Assembly: GCA_000711775.1 (NCBI GenBank)
Contig: ARYC01000128.1
Location: forward strand, 62,001 to 126,000
Direction: 5' to 3'
Length of the DNA: 64,000 nucleotides
Source of the DNA: Oxytricha trifallax
Taxonomy: Eukaryota; Ciliophora; Spirotrichea; Sporadotrichida; Oxytrichidae
The position numbers and the translations under genes were made by a program. Positions 1 through 10,724 of the stretch are shown here, piece by piece; the stretch's first letter is position 1, and each line of letters opens with the position of its first letter. The notes beneath the pieces are model-generated. The model worked only from the letters and a program-made list of their open reading frames with translations, did not search any database and was not told the origin of the DNA.

Positions 1-3000
1 GAATGTTATAAATACTTTAATTAAATTTTAGAATCAGCATTCTCTTATTCAGTATGATAACCTGGTTGTAAGCATTAAAAATGAATTCAAATAACAATCA
101 AAATTATTCTTATAAAAATAATGCTTATTGATTGTAAGGAACTAAAGCATAATGAAAATATTAGAATGAAATGCCTCTATAATATTTACATAAATAACTA
201 TTCTTACATCAAACGATACATAAAAATTAATTAATTAATATGGATAGTCCAATAATGCTTTTAATAGCCAAATCTATTATAAATTTGCTCAATGAATATT
301 AAATTTGAGGAAAAGCAAAAAGGATCTCCAAATCATTTCCAAAACATAATTCGAATGACAAAGAGATCGATTAAATATCATAAATGGCAAATTAAAAATA
401 TTTAAATATTTGAAATTAATTCATTCTTTAAAATTTATAATACAGTAAACTTTACTTTAGTCTCTCAATTTCAAAGAGATATTTATTGCTATATATAAAA
501 TAATTAATAATTTATATTAAAAAAAAAGATTTCTTTGGGAGTTAGTTATTTAAATTTAAGCGATCAAATATATCATTAATTTGAAACAAGGTCATTAGAA
601 CTATTTGAAAATTAAATAGAATTAATATTATAGTTGAGGAATTGTTTTATTTCTATTTAAATTTATTGAAATGTTATATTGAAAGATTTTATTAAAATAA
701 CTATGATTTATATAAATGATTAAAGAAATGACTTTATTTTCAATCTTTGCTTCGAAAGATTTCATTTTTCTTTGAATTTGAAAAATATTTGAGCATCTCT
801 CATCTGTATATTTCTAAATAGGAATATATTTGTTGCATTTTCCTTCTCACATTTTACCTTTTTATTTTTAATTTTTCAGCTATTAACGTAAGCTATAGCA
901 TCTTATTTGCTGCATTTATTGCAGTAAAACTGAAACTTCCATTCAAAAATAATTTATTCAATTTTTGTAGGCTATTCCTTGAGTGAGAGGGTCTTCTCTT
1001 TATTTTAAATTGTCTAAGAAAATAGTAGTATTGCATTCCAGTGTTCACAAGCGAGTTTCATTATGATTGTTAATTTGTTATAAATAATATTACTAGTTGC
1101 AATATAAAAGCTAAGAAATTAAATATCTTTATTTTAAAAAGATAATAAATTCATTGTTTTATTAATGAAATATTAATATTACGTTAAAAGAGATTCAATT
1201 TTTTAAATTAAAATATAAAGATTATTTAAACAGTTAGTAAGAAAATTTCCATTATTTAAGAAATTTAGATTTTAAGTTTTATGAAACAAAACTTGATGCT
1301 AAGATTTTGAGTAAAACATTTATTTAAAACATTAAAAAGCAATTAAACAAGATAATTTTAAAATTTAGTTTATTAGAAACCAATCTGAACTTCTAATTTG
1401 CGGCTTTATATTTTACATTGTACTAGTTAAATATTTGAGCTTTTCCAAATTATTGTTCTTTGCAATATATATATTTTGAGTCTAAACTTTGCCCATATTT
1501 CAGTCAAATGCTTCTTCTTACATTTCTTGTTAATTTTCTTTAATTTGTAAGAATTAGTCTTCAATTTATCTAACACATTCTTTGAGCTCTATACTCCGTT
1601 GACTGGTTGGGTCAAAGAGTAAATCAAGTTATATATAAATATCTTTAAGATTAAAGCTAATGTATTTTATTACAATACATTAGCAAATTCTATAAAAGTG
1701 TAACTTGATTTTTTATAACAACTTTAAGCCAAAAAGAAAAGCTTTTTATAGACTTCTCTATAAGATTCTTTTTGTAAATATGTGTTGAAAAAATTACAGT
1801 TAGCATAATAAGAATCATAAATTTGTTTAAGTTAACCAGTTACAAACAAAGCAATTAATATAAAAGTTTACAGTCTTTTCAAATTTCAAAATATTTATTT
1901 TTGTACTATAGAAGGCATATTATCAAACTATCAAATAAAGTTATAAAGCAATTATCTTTTCTTTCATTAACCATAATTCCGAATTAAAATTTAAAGTTTA
2001 TAAATAAAATAAGATTTATTTTAAACTAATTATTAATAAGCATAATAAACAACTAATTTTTTAGTTATCATAGTAATTAATTTTAAAAAAATGTTTTTTT
2101 TTTCTTGTATTTTAAGTCTCATTTTTATATTCTCCTTCTTAAGGTTGTGTAAATAATATGTTATATTATTAATATCTCACAAACCTTTTAGATTGACTTT
2201 TTTTATTTTACAATAATATCATTAAAATTATTTATTAATTTATCTAAAAAATAAATTCTTTTTATTTAGGATTCTTACTGTTTATACTAATATCTTGCAA
2301 TATACTTGTAAAAATGAAAACAAAATATTAGAATTAAAGAGAAAAGATTGTTAGATGCAATTTTGATAACTTTTAAAGGAAATGTTAAATCTTGTAACAT
2401 TTTTTTCAACTTTTTCATAACGATCAATCCTTTTTAAGAAACTAAATTTTCATTAATAATTTTTGTAATTTAGGCAAAAGTTATTTTTTAAAAATAAAGT
2501 TCAATTATTAAATTATTTTACTTTTTTGCCAAGTTATAGAGTTGACAAATTAATATTTCGCTTCACTTTAAGCAGTTCTAATAAAGCTTCAGGAAATAAA
2601 TAAAATATTAAAAATATTTAATAAACGAATGATTCATTTTATAATAATTGATCCATTAGTTTGATGAAAAAATAGTAAAAAATGTAGGTAAATCTAATAA
2701 TATTGTTTTTTTTTCAGAATTAATTATTGATAAAGCACCTGTCAAATATAGGTGTATTGTAGGAGATCAATTGAAATATCTTTTTTGGAGATAAATATTG
2801 AAGTTTAAATAAGTTTAGTTATTAATTTACTTTTTTCAGTAATTTTCATTAATGTTAGACCTAATAAATTAATATTTTAATTAGAGGAGATCCTTAAATA
2901 TTAAAACTATATATAGCAAATATATTAGTTATGAAAATAAGAATCTTCATATATAAAAATTTAAAGAAATTGCATAATTTTGGTTAAACTAATCAATCCA

Positions 3001-3117
3001 TATTAAGAATGAAGATTAGGTAAGATTTCTAAAAAAATATTTTACAAAATCGATTTTAAATGTCTATAGTTTTCCTAAATTGAATAACATAGAATTAATA
3101 TTACAAAACAAATACAA
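1..3117. other. AT-rich region without recognisable gene
   Basis: About 3 kb of roughly 75-80% AT sequence. No frame on either strand shows a sustained protein-like stretch even when TAA and TAG are read as glutamine. A perfect 11-bp hairpin lies at 1656-1684. It is probably intergenic or germline-limited spacer upstream of the leucine-rich-repeat gene; chromosome-end or excision signals could not be identified. Confidence 0.6.
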
Positions 3118-3279
3118 TGAGATTAGTTAAAAAATTACAATCAACTACAAAGAGGCCCTAATCTCCAACATTACATTTATCTATAATTACAAATGTATAA
3201 CTCTTCAAGGGTTCTGGGGTTATGATTCATTATAGATCTCGATCTAATCTCTAATAAATTTAGTGAAGATATTCTAAAA

Positions 3280-5887
3280 ATGGCTTTTCACGATTTAAAG
3301 CATGTAGAAAACTTGATCATAAAATCCAAAGAGAAAGTTTCATTCAAAATTGTGGCTCTATTGCTAGATTAAAATAAAGCCCAACTTGCTAAATTATGCG
3401 CTGATTTCTAATTGCAAGATACGTTTATGAAGCATTTTGTCACTCTGATTCTCAACATGGAGAAATTGAGACATATATAAATTACTCAATAAGCTTAACT
3501 AAATTAATTGTCATAAGATTCACTGTCTAGCCTTAAGCAAATATTATCAAAAGATAGCCTCAAGTGTATCATAATTGATAAAGTACCTCTCGATTTAGAC
3601 ATATAGAATCTTATTGGGTTAAGTTAAAATCTGCAAATTTTGGTAATGAATATCGACATTTTCAAAAGGAGTAATAAAATATAATATTGCATATTTATGC
3701 TTGAAATTTTGCAGAGCAATGTGAGCAGTTAGACATTTCGATAACTGAGTATTGTGGCGAGGGATCGAGCTAGTTTTCAAAGATTTATATTTCAAAAATT
3801 TCAAGTCGGATTGCTACATCGACTTGTTAAAATACGTCTACTTTAAGTCTAAGATTGATGGCTTAATTTTAGTATTAAAAAGTGAAATGTTAAATTTATT
3901 AAAGTTTAATCATTAACTAAATGCTTGAAATTTTGAAAAAGCTTTACAATCTTCAATATTTGCAAACTGTACACATCAAGCCAATAATAAATAATTTCAA
4001 GGAATTCTTCAATGTAAATATACAAAAAGATGCCAAGACATCATAGTCTGATAAAGATTTCATCAGTATGTTTGTAGATATCATGGCTAAAAATAAAAAT
4101 AATTTAGAAGTCTGGAATTTTTTCTATCCAATTAAATCAAACTATCTCCCCATATTTACAACGAAAATGTTATAGGCAGTTATGGAAAATCAAAACTTAA
4201 AATTATTGAATAATCTCATATTGAAACAATTTAGATAAATGTATTCTGAAAATGAAACAATCCTTACAGATATAGATACATAATATTCAAAAATTCCGGG
4301 TGATTTTTACACATTTAATAAAAGAATTGATGGTCTTTCAATTTATGATAACTATAGATTTAACTAGAGCTTTACTTCTATAATGGTTAGTTTTATCAAT
4401 AAAGTAATTAGTACTATTTCCTAATAAATGATATTGAATGGAAGGAGTAGATCAAAATTCCTTAGTTTTGATGGAGTCTAGAGACATTAATTAGAAGATA
4501 TTCTTGAAAATTAAATTGATGAAAATGGCAACTATAACATCGTAAAACTTTTACGAGATCAACTAGGAATAAGTAACATGCTTTAGAGTGAGCTATAGAT
4601 TATAATTAACTTGTTGTTTATTGATTAAGAGAAAGTAAAGAACTTAAAATGTATTGAAATCATGATTCCACTATTGTATGAGATCGAGTTTGAATAAATT
4701 ATCTCATCTTTTAAAAGGGTCAAAGATAACCTGAGTAATTTGACATCTATTAATTTCAAAGGCACTTAATTTTGCTCAACCTCATTTAATTTTTTATTTC
4801 ATTAGATGAAAACACCTTAGAAATCAAGAAATCTTCCTTTTACGAAATTCTTCAACTGCCTTTTCTAAATTCTCTAAATTTAGGGTACACTAACTTCCTT
4901 CATATATTTTCAGAAGAAACTATTAACAGCTTTTGTGAAAATCTAAAGCAAAAATAATTAATGGAATATTTGGGCTTTGCAAATATTTAGAGTGGCTTTA
5001 AGAATTTGAGAAGATACAACAAACTCTTGTAGAGTCTCCCTGCTAAAGTTACAAAGCTAAATATTTCATACAATATTTTACTACCAGATCCTATCTTGAA
5101 TCATGTGTTTAAGTAAGTTGAGCGTATTAAAATGACTTTTTCTAAATGCCAAGCGACTTAAATTAATATTCTAACCAAAGAAATTGAGATAGATTAAAAC
5201 TTTATGAATATTGCAGAATTCATTGTTAGGAAGCGTGACATTCTTAAATTCAAATAGATATAGTTTCATAAAAAATAATGGCTAATTATGAGAGAAGAAA
5301 ATGGAGACATCTAACCTCAAAATAGTTAGGATCAAAATCTTCAAGCATAAGTGGTTGAAAGTTTTTAATTTTCGACTGAGTGCATTCATGAATTCCTTAT
5401 AAACATATAATGCATTAAATAGAACAACTTTGTTAACATTGCAATAAAAGATTTTAATCTCTTAACTTTTAACAACGGAAATCAGCTTTAAGAGATATTT
5501 AACATGCTTTTAGATTCGGGTTGTCTTGAGAGACTTGAATATTTGGGACTTATTAATGTAAATTTTTAGCAATTTCTGTCGAATAAACTCAAAGTGTAAG
5601 AGAGATTATCATTCATTAAAGAAATTTCTCAAAGATGTGCTTTGAAAGAGATAGATTTAAGTAATAATAATCTACAAATTAGCAATATAGTAGAGGTTCT
5701 GATTCAAACTTAATAATGCAGAACATTGGTGAGAGTTAAATTTAGAAGCTAGAAAAATAAATGGCCATTGAACTCGAAGTAATACTTGGAATTGTTGAAA
5801 TTTATGGATGGTATATTCTACGGAGATAAGAATAGAAAATATGAAATCGATAGAATTAATGATGTAATTAAATTTACTTATATATGA
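3280..5887 (+). CDS. Leucine-rich-repeat protein, split by one IES and one intron
   Basis: Three blocks, 3280-3711, 3936-4734 and 4806-5887, join to exactly 771 codons ending in TGA when TAA/TAG are read as Gln. The translation is rich in irregular leucine repeats, for example [11 protein letters not shown] near residue 690 and similar units near residues 120 and 150, so a scaffold or protein-binding role is inferred. No catalytic domain was recognised. The start is uncertain. ATG at 3280 is the first in-frame Met after a TGA at about 3221, but the codons just upstream of it also look coding, so a further upstream exon is possible. The helicase gene begins about 80 bp downstream in the same direction. 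Specific function unknown. Confidence 0.75.
3712..3935. other. Probable IES with 15-bp pointer
   Basis: The 15-base sequence ATGCTTGAAATTTTG occurs at 3697-3711 and again at 3921-3935. Both copies read Met-Leu-Glu-Ile-Leu in the frame used on their own side. Removing 224 bp (one copy plus the spacer) joins the two open frames exactly; without removal the upstream frame meets TGA at about 3857. This fits an internal eliminated sequence excised between direct-repeat pointers. Part of the insert is itself open in the third frame, so a partial duplication origin cannot be excluded. Confidence 0.7.
4735..4805 (+). other. Intron, 71 nt
   Basis: Begins GTAATTTGAC and ends TTTCATTAG. Removal connects the upstream frame (..Asp-Asn-Leu) to the downstream frame (Asn-Glu-Asn-Thr-Leu-Glu..), which are otherwise out of phase. 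The length and GT..AG borders are typical of spirotrich introns. Confidence 0.7.
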
Positions 5888-5965
5888 ATAAATATTGAAT
5901 ATTTTTTAAAGTCAAATCCTTTATTTGTTGAAATAATATTTGTTTGAATTTAAATTTGATTTAAA

Positions 5966-8900
5966 ATGGAAGATTAACTTGAGATATTAAGCGAAATCGA
6001 ATAAGAGTTATAGGAGGAAGAGAAACAACTTGAAAATGTTGAGTCTACTCCACAAGCAAAGTAAAAGCGCTAATCTTTTCTTGAAATATAAAATGAAAAA
6101 ACGGAACTCAAAAATCTGATAAAGGAAAGGTATATTATTCCACAAAATTCTGGTACATTGCCACTTGCAAAATGTAACTAGGATAATCTTGGTTCTTGGG
6201 TCTATCCAGTTTCAAAGACCTTCAGAACTTATTAGTTCAGAATTGTGAGATCTTGCCTATTTGCAAATACTGTAGTTACCTTACCCACTGGTCTTGGAAA
6301 AACTTTCATTGCCTCAACTACTATGTTTAACTATTACAGATGGTTTGATGATGGGCTGATATTCTTTTTAGCTCCCACAAAACCACTTGTTACTTAACAA
6401 ACAGAAGCATTTGCTTAAGTCATCTCCGAAGTTCCACTTGACGACATTATAGAGTTAACTGGTAATCAAAACAAAGATAAGCGAAAGATAGCATACAGAT
6501 TAAAGAGAGTTTTCTTCATGACTCCCTAAACACTTCAGAAGGATATTGAGAATAATATTCTTGATGTGAAAAAAATCGTTTTGTTGGTTATAGATGAAGC
6601 TCACAGAGCCACAGGAAACTATGCTTACTGCAGAATAATTCAGTTACTTGAGGAGTAGAACATTGGATTCAGAATTGTGGCACTTTCTGCCACTCCTGTC
6701 TCCAAGATAGAAAACCTGCAAACTGTAGTTAACAGCTTGAGATGCGCCATGCTGGAGGTAAGAGACGAAGAGGATGAGGAAATCAAGCAATATAAAAGTA
6801 GTTTAATTAAAAATAGGTGTAAAGTATTAAAAAATAAAATTAAGAAGTATAGAAAAAAAAGCTTTTATGATTATTAATAGCTATATAATACTTTAAAATA
6901 AATAAATTAATTATTGATCATAAATCATTGAAAATAAAAAGTTATTTAGAATTAGGAATTAAAGTATTTTATTTATACATTTCATGATTAAAATAAAAAT
7001 GGATATAAAAGATGCAGACCTGCTATTGAATCTACTTTAAACTCTATGAGTAAAAATAAATAACTCTCAAGTAAGTAAGTAATTTTCGAATAATATATTC
7101 TAAAATTTTATAATCAACACTGAAGATTATCATTAGCAAGAAAAATTTACTTTATACTAAATAAATTATAATAAGGACGTTTGAAATTGCATAGTGAAAT
7201 TATATAGTAAATGACAGAGAAACTGTGAAAATTTTTAAACATACTAAAATTAGACAAAAATAACTATCAATACTTGGTCTCCTTAGAATTAGAATCGATT
7301 TAGGAAGTTTAAACATATAAAAATAAAAAAAAACACAATATTAAATCTAATTGTGTTTATGACTTAAAGAGAGAGAAAAATCAGCATATTTATTTCGTTT
7401 TATGTTTACTTAAATATACTCATAATAACATACTATAAATAATTGCAGTTTTTTGTATTTTGAAATTACTTATATTCACGATTGTTTATATTTTATCAAT
7501 AATAAATAAACAAATATTTTATATCCAATAGCAAAGCAAATATCTTTAATTTTTATCAGTAATCATTATAAATTTGAATTTATTTATGTGTAATATGGAA
7601 AGAAGACTCAAACTTAATAAATCTTTAAATTTATTTAATTAAGAAAATGTGTTTTACTCATGGTAAAGATATTGTTGAAATTCTAGTAGAGAAAGAAGAT
7701 CACATCACAGAGATGGAACTCAAAATTATGTAAACTTCCCTAAAAACTGCAATAATATTTTTATTAAAATTTATTAAAAAAAACTATAATATTTTCATAG
7801 TTAGACTTTATATTTAGTCAAAAACTTAACCAATTTTTTTCCTTTATTTAATAAATAAGATATCATTTCTAAGATTTTCTTAATATTTTACAACTATAAA
7901 GATAAATTATCGTTATATTTATAAAATAAACATGATATAAAAATTACAGTTATAATAAAAAATTATTAGGTTTTGCTAGTTTATTTATCTAAAATCTATA
8001 TCTTTTTATATTTGTAAAGAAAATTTTTCTAGGTTATATTAAGGTAAGTCTTTAAATTATGAAGCTTATGGCTTTGGCTCTAGCTTTTCTGAAGCAAATG
8101 CAATTAGTAAACCAAAACATGCAGCCTAAGTTCATAACTAAAATGAATCTGCTGAACCTTTAAGATGAATTTAGAGGCAAGATGCCAAACTTTGCTCCCT
8201 CTATGATTTCCTGCGTATTTGAAAGAGTCTCTTTTCTGTTGAGTATGTGTCATGCCAAGCAGCTTCTCGCAGTTCACGGCACTGAATCATTTAGCGATTA
8301 CATAGTAAACTTCTTTGATGTAACTAAAAAGGATAAAAAGCATGTTAACTTCATAAAAGCTATCAAGGAAAGCGAAGACTACAAGGATATGATAAGCTAC
8401 ATTGAAGAAACTAAACAAACTAAAAATCATCCTAAATTAAAGAAACTATCTGAAATCTTGGATCTATTTTTCAGAGATGAAACTCATAAAGACTCCAAAG
8501 TCATAGTATTTTCATAATTCAGGGAATCAGCAAATGAAATAAAGAGATATCTGGTCAGGAAAAATGAAGGAGTAGTTCATGCAGAAGTTTTTGTTGGCTA
8601 AAATAATAATGGACTTTCCTAGAAAGTCCAAGCTGCAATATATCCCAGAAAATCTCAATTGTAAATTATCTACTGTATAGTTTGATTAAATGCTTATTGA
8701 AATTACTATGCATTTTTTATACTTCTTATTCGAAAATAGATTATAGCTTTAAATTGAAATGTATAATAATTATGATATTTTTCTTATTTGAATTATTAAA
8801 TATTTTAATTTAATTAGAAATTCCTATTACAAATAAGTTTAAAATAAGATGTTGCGTTTATGTGTTCAATAAATTATAAATATTTTAGTGTTTTAAATGA

Positions 8901-10357
8901 TATAAAGATTCAAAACAGGAAAAACTAATACTTTAGTTGCCACATGTGTCGCAGAAGAGGGTCTGGACATAGGAAACGTAGATTTAATTATCAGTTATGA
9001 CTGTCTAGCCTCACCAATTAGAATGATTCAGAGATTCGGAAGAACTGGAAGAGCAGGATGTGGACAAGTTATCGTCTTGATTGCCAAGGGTGAAGAGGAA
9101 AACAAATTCAAAATGTCAAGAAAGAACAGCAAGTTGATTATGAATGCGATTAAACATCAATCTAAGCTCATTGAACACTCAAAGCAGCAAAATGAATCAA
9201 ATCTCTAACAACCTGCTTCATAAGCTAAAAATGGAAGTAAACAAACTAAGCTAAATTTTGGCTAACCTGCACAGTAATAAGTCATGCCAGCTCTTCAAGA
9301 ATATCAAAAAGTTAAAGAGCCTACTTTGTAACTCTACTCATTTAATCCAAGAATGATTCCTGAGGAGATTGATCCAGTTCCTATGTTAAGAAAACTCTTA
9401 CCAAGAACTGAAGAGGAGCTCGAATAATTTAAGAACAGTGAAAATCAGACTAAGAAAAGAAGATCAAAGTCAAAGGAAGAAAACAAGACTAAGAAAACAA
9501 AGAAAAACTAGATTAATGATGAAGAAGAGGAATAGAAAGGATAAGGGGATTAGTAAAAGAAGAGAGGTCGTAAGAGAGGAAAAACAGTAGAGCAAAGAGA
9601 TAGTGAATAAAAAGAAGAAAGAAAGTTAGAGTAGACTGATAAAAAGAGTGACTCTCCAAATAAAAGTAATGATCAATCTCAAGTCAAGCCTTTATCAAGA
9701 AGAGAAAGTTAAACTCCATATAATAGAAGGATTTCACTTGGAGGACCTCCAATTTTAATCTAACCATAAGTTCAGGAGGACGATGGGTTGGACGACTATT
9801 TTATATAAGAAGAAGAAATTACAGAATTAAACCAAATTGTTTAATCTACAGAGGAGTAACAGGAGCAACAGTAAAACCTTGATAAAACTTTCTAACAGCT
9901 TGATGACTACCTAAACTAGAGTGTTACTGTAACAAACATATCCAGTCATTAAAAAAGCTTAAATGAGACCTTGAACTTTGGATAGACCTCCAACGATTAA
10001 AGTATGCTTTTATAGAATATCATTAGAAATAACCAAAACTTAATGGCTTCTAATTCGCCTCAGGTAAACTTGGAAGAAGAAAAGTAATAAAGTTAATAAT
10101 AATTTGATGACGATGATTTGGACGACATTGATTTGAATGATATTTCAGAATTGAATGATGATTTTTGGAAAGAAATAGAGTCATTTATTAGCGATTTATC
10201 AGATTAACGCCGCAAGTCTAAAGTTAGAAAATCATATGAAGGGAGAGATGATAATGAAAGTCAAAATAATAGTGATAGTGAAAGTTTAACAGGTAGTTCT
10301 AAATAGCCTGGTAAAAAGAGAAAAATCAATAGTGGTGATATTGAGAATAAATAATGA
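5966..10357 (+). CDS. FANCM/Mph1/Hef-type DEAH-box DNA helicase, four germline segments
   Basis: Segments 5966-6797, 7648-7730, 8062-8642 and 8905-10357 sum to 2949 nt, exactly 983 codons with a TGA stop. Visible SF2 motifs are I LPTGLGKT (about residue 106), Ia APTKPL, II DEAH (about 210), III SATP (about 241), and in segment 4 EEGLDIG and [12 protein letters not shown] (about 540). The order and spacing match FANCM/Mph1/Hef enzymes, which remodel stalled replication forks and D-loops in the nucleus. The insert between motifs III and IV (segments 2-3) corresponds to that family's helical domain. The C-terminal third is Gln/Glu/Lys-rich with acidic [16 protein letters not shown] stretches. 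No C-terminal nuclease domain was recognised. Many Gln codons are TAA/TAG. Upstream neighbour is the LRR gene, downstream the molybdopterin gene; all three are on the plus strand. Confidence 0.92.
6798..7647. other. IES 1 of the helicase gene (850 bp, pointer AAAA)
   Basis: The coding frame runs to 6797 and resumes at 7648. AAAA occurs in the same codon phase at 6794-6797 and 7644-7647. Excision gives ..[13 protein letters not shown].., close to the expected FANCM spacing. The insert is about 80% AT with TGA codons in all frames. A four-base pointer in such sequence is weak on its own; the frame and family alignment carry the call. Confidence 0.75.
7731..8061. other. IES 2 of the helicase gene (331 bp, pointer AAATTATG)
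   Basis: The 8-base repeat AAATTATG lies at 7723-7730 and 8054-8061, both in the phase Lys-Ile-Met. Excision joins ..Glu-Leu-Lys-Ile-Met to Lys-Leu-Met-Ala-Leu. The sequence between is AT-rich and non-coding. Confidence 0.8.
8643..8904. other. IES 3 of the helicase gene (262 bp, pointer ATATA)
   Basis: ATATA lies at 8638-8642 and 8900-8904 in the same phase. Removal yields Val-Gln-Ala-Ala-Ile-Gln-Arg-Phe-Lys-Thr-Gly, which is what FANCM-family proteins have before the DEGLDIG-like motif. The unspliced reading leaves the family consensus after position 8642. Confidence 0.8.
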
Positions 10358-10724
10358 TATGTATTTTGCTTTAATTTTATAAAATTAGATTTATGTTTTA
10401 AAAGGTGAAATATAAGATGAGATTAAAGTATAATATGAATGATTGATTTTTAAAAACATAAAAATTATAACATTGATAATTAAGTAAAAACAAAGGGAGC
10501 TAATTTTTATTGAATCTATTTAAAAAAACAATTAATTTTATCTACCACTAGTAAAAATGAAAAAATTAACAGGAAAATTATAAATCTTGAATCAAATAAA
10601 TAGATAACTCTAGAGTTTATCGAAATAACTCAATCAAACTAAGAGAAACTGAAATTATTTATTTTTGATTTTTTATAACAGGTTGACTGTAGCTCATAAT
10701 TCGAATATAAATAATCAAAACAAT
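10358..10724. other. Short intergenic gap
   Basis: 367 bp of AT-rich sequence between the helicase stop and the MOCS1A start. No ORF is evident. It probably contains the 3' end of one somatic minichromosome and the 5' leader of the next, but no breakage signal is recognisable. Confidence 0.5.
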
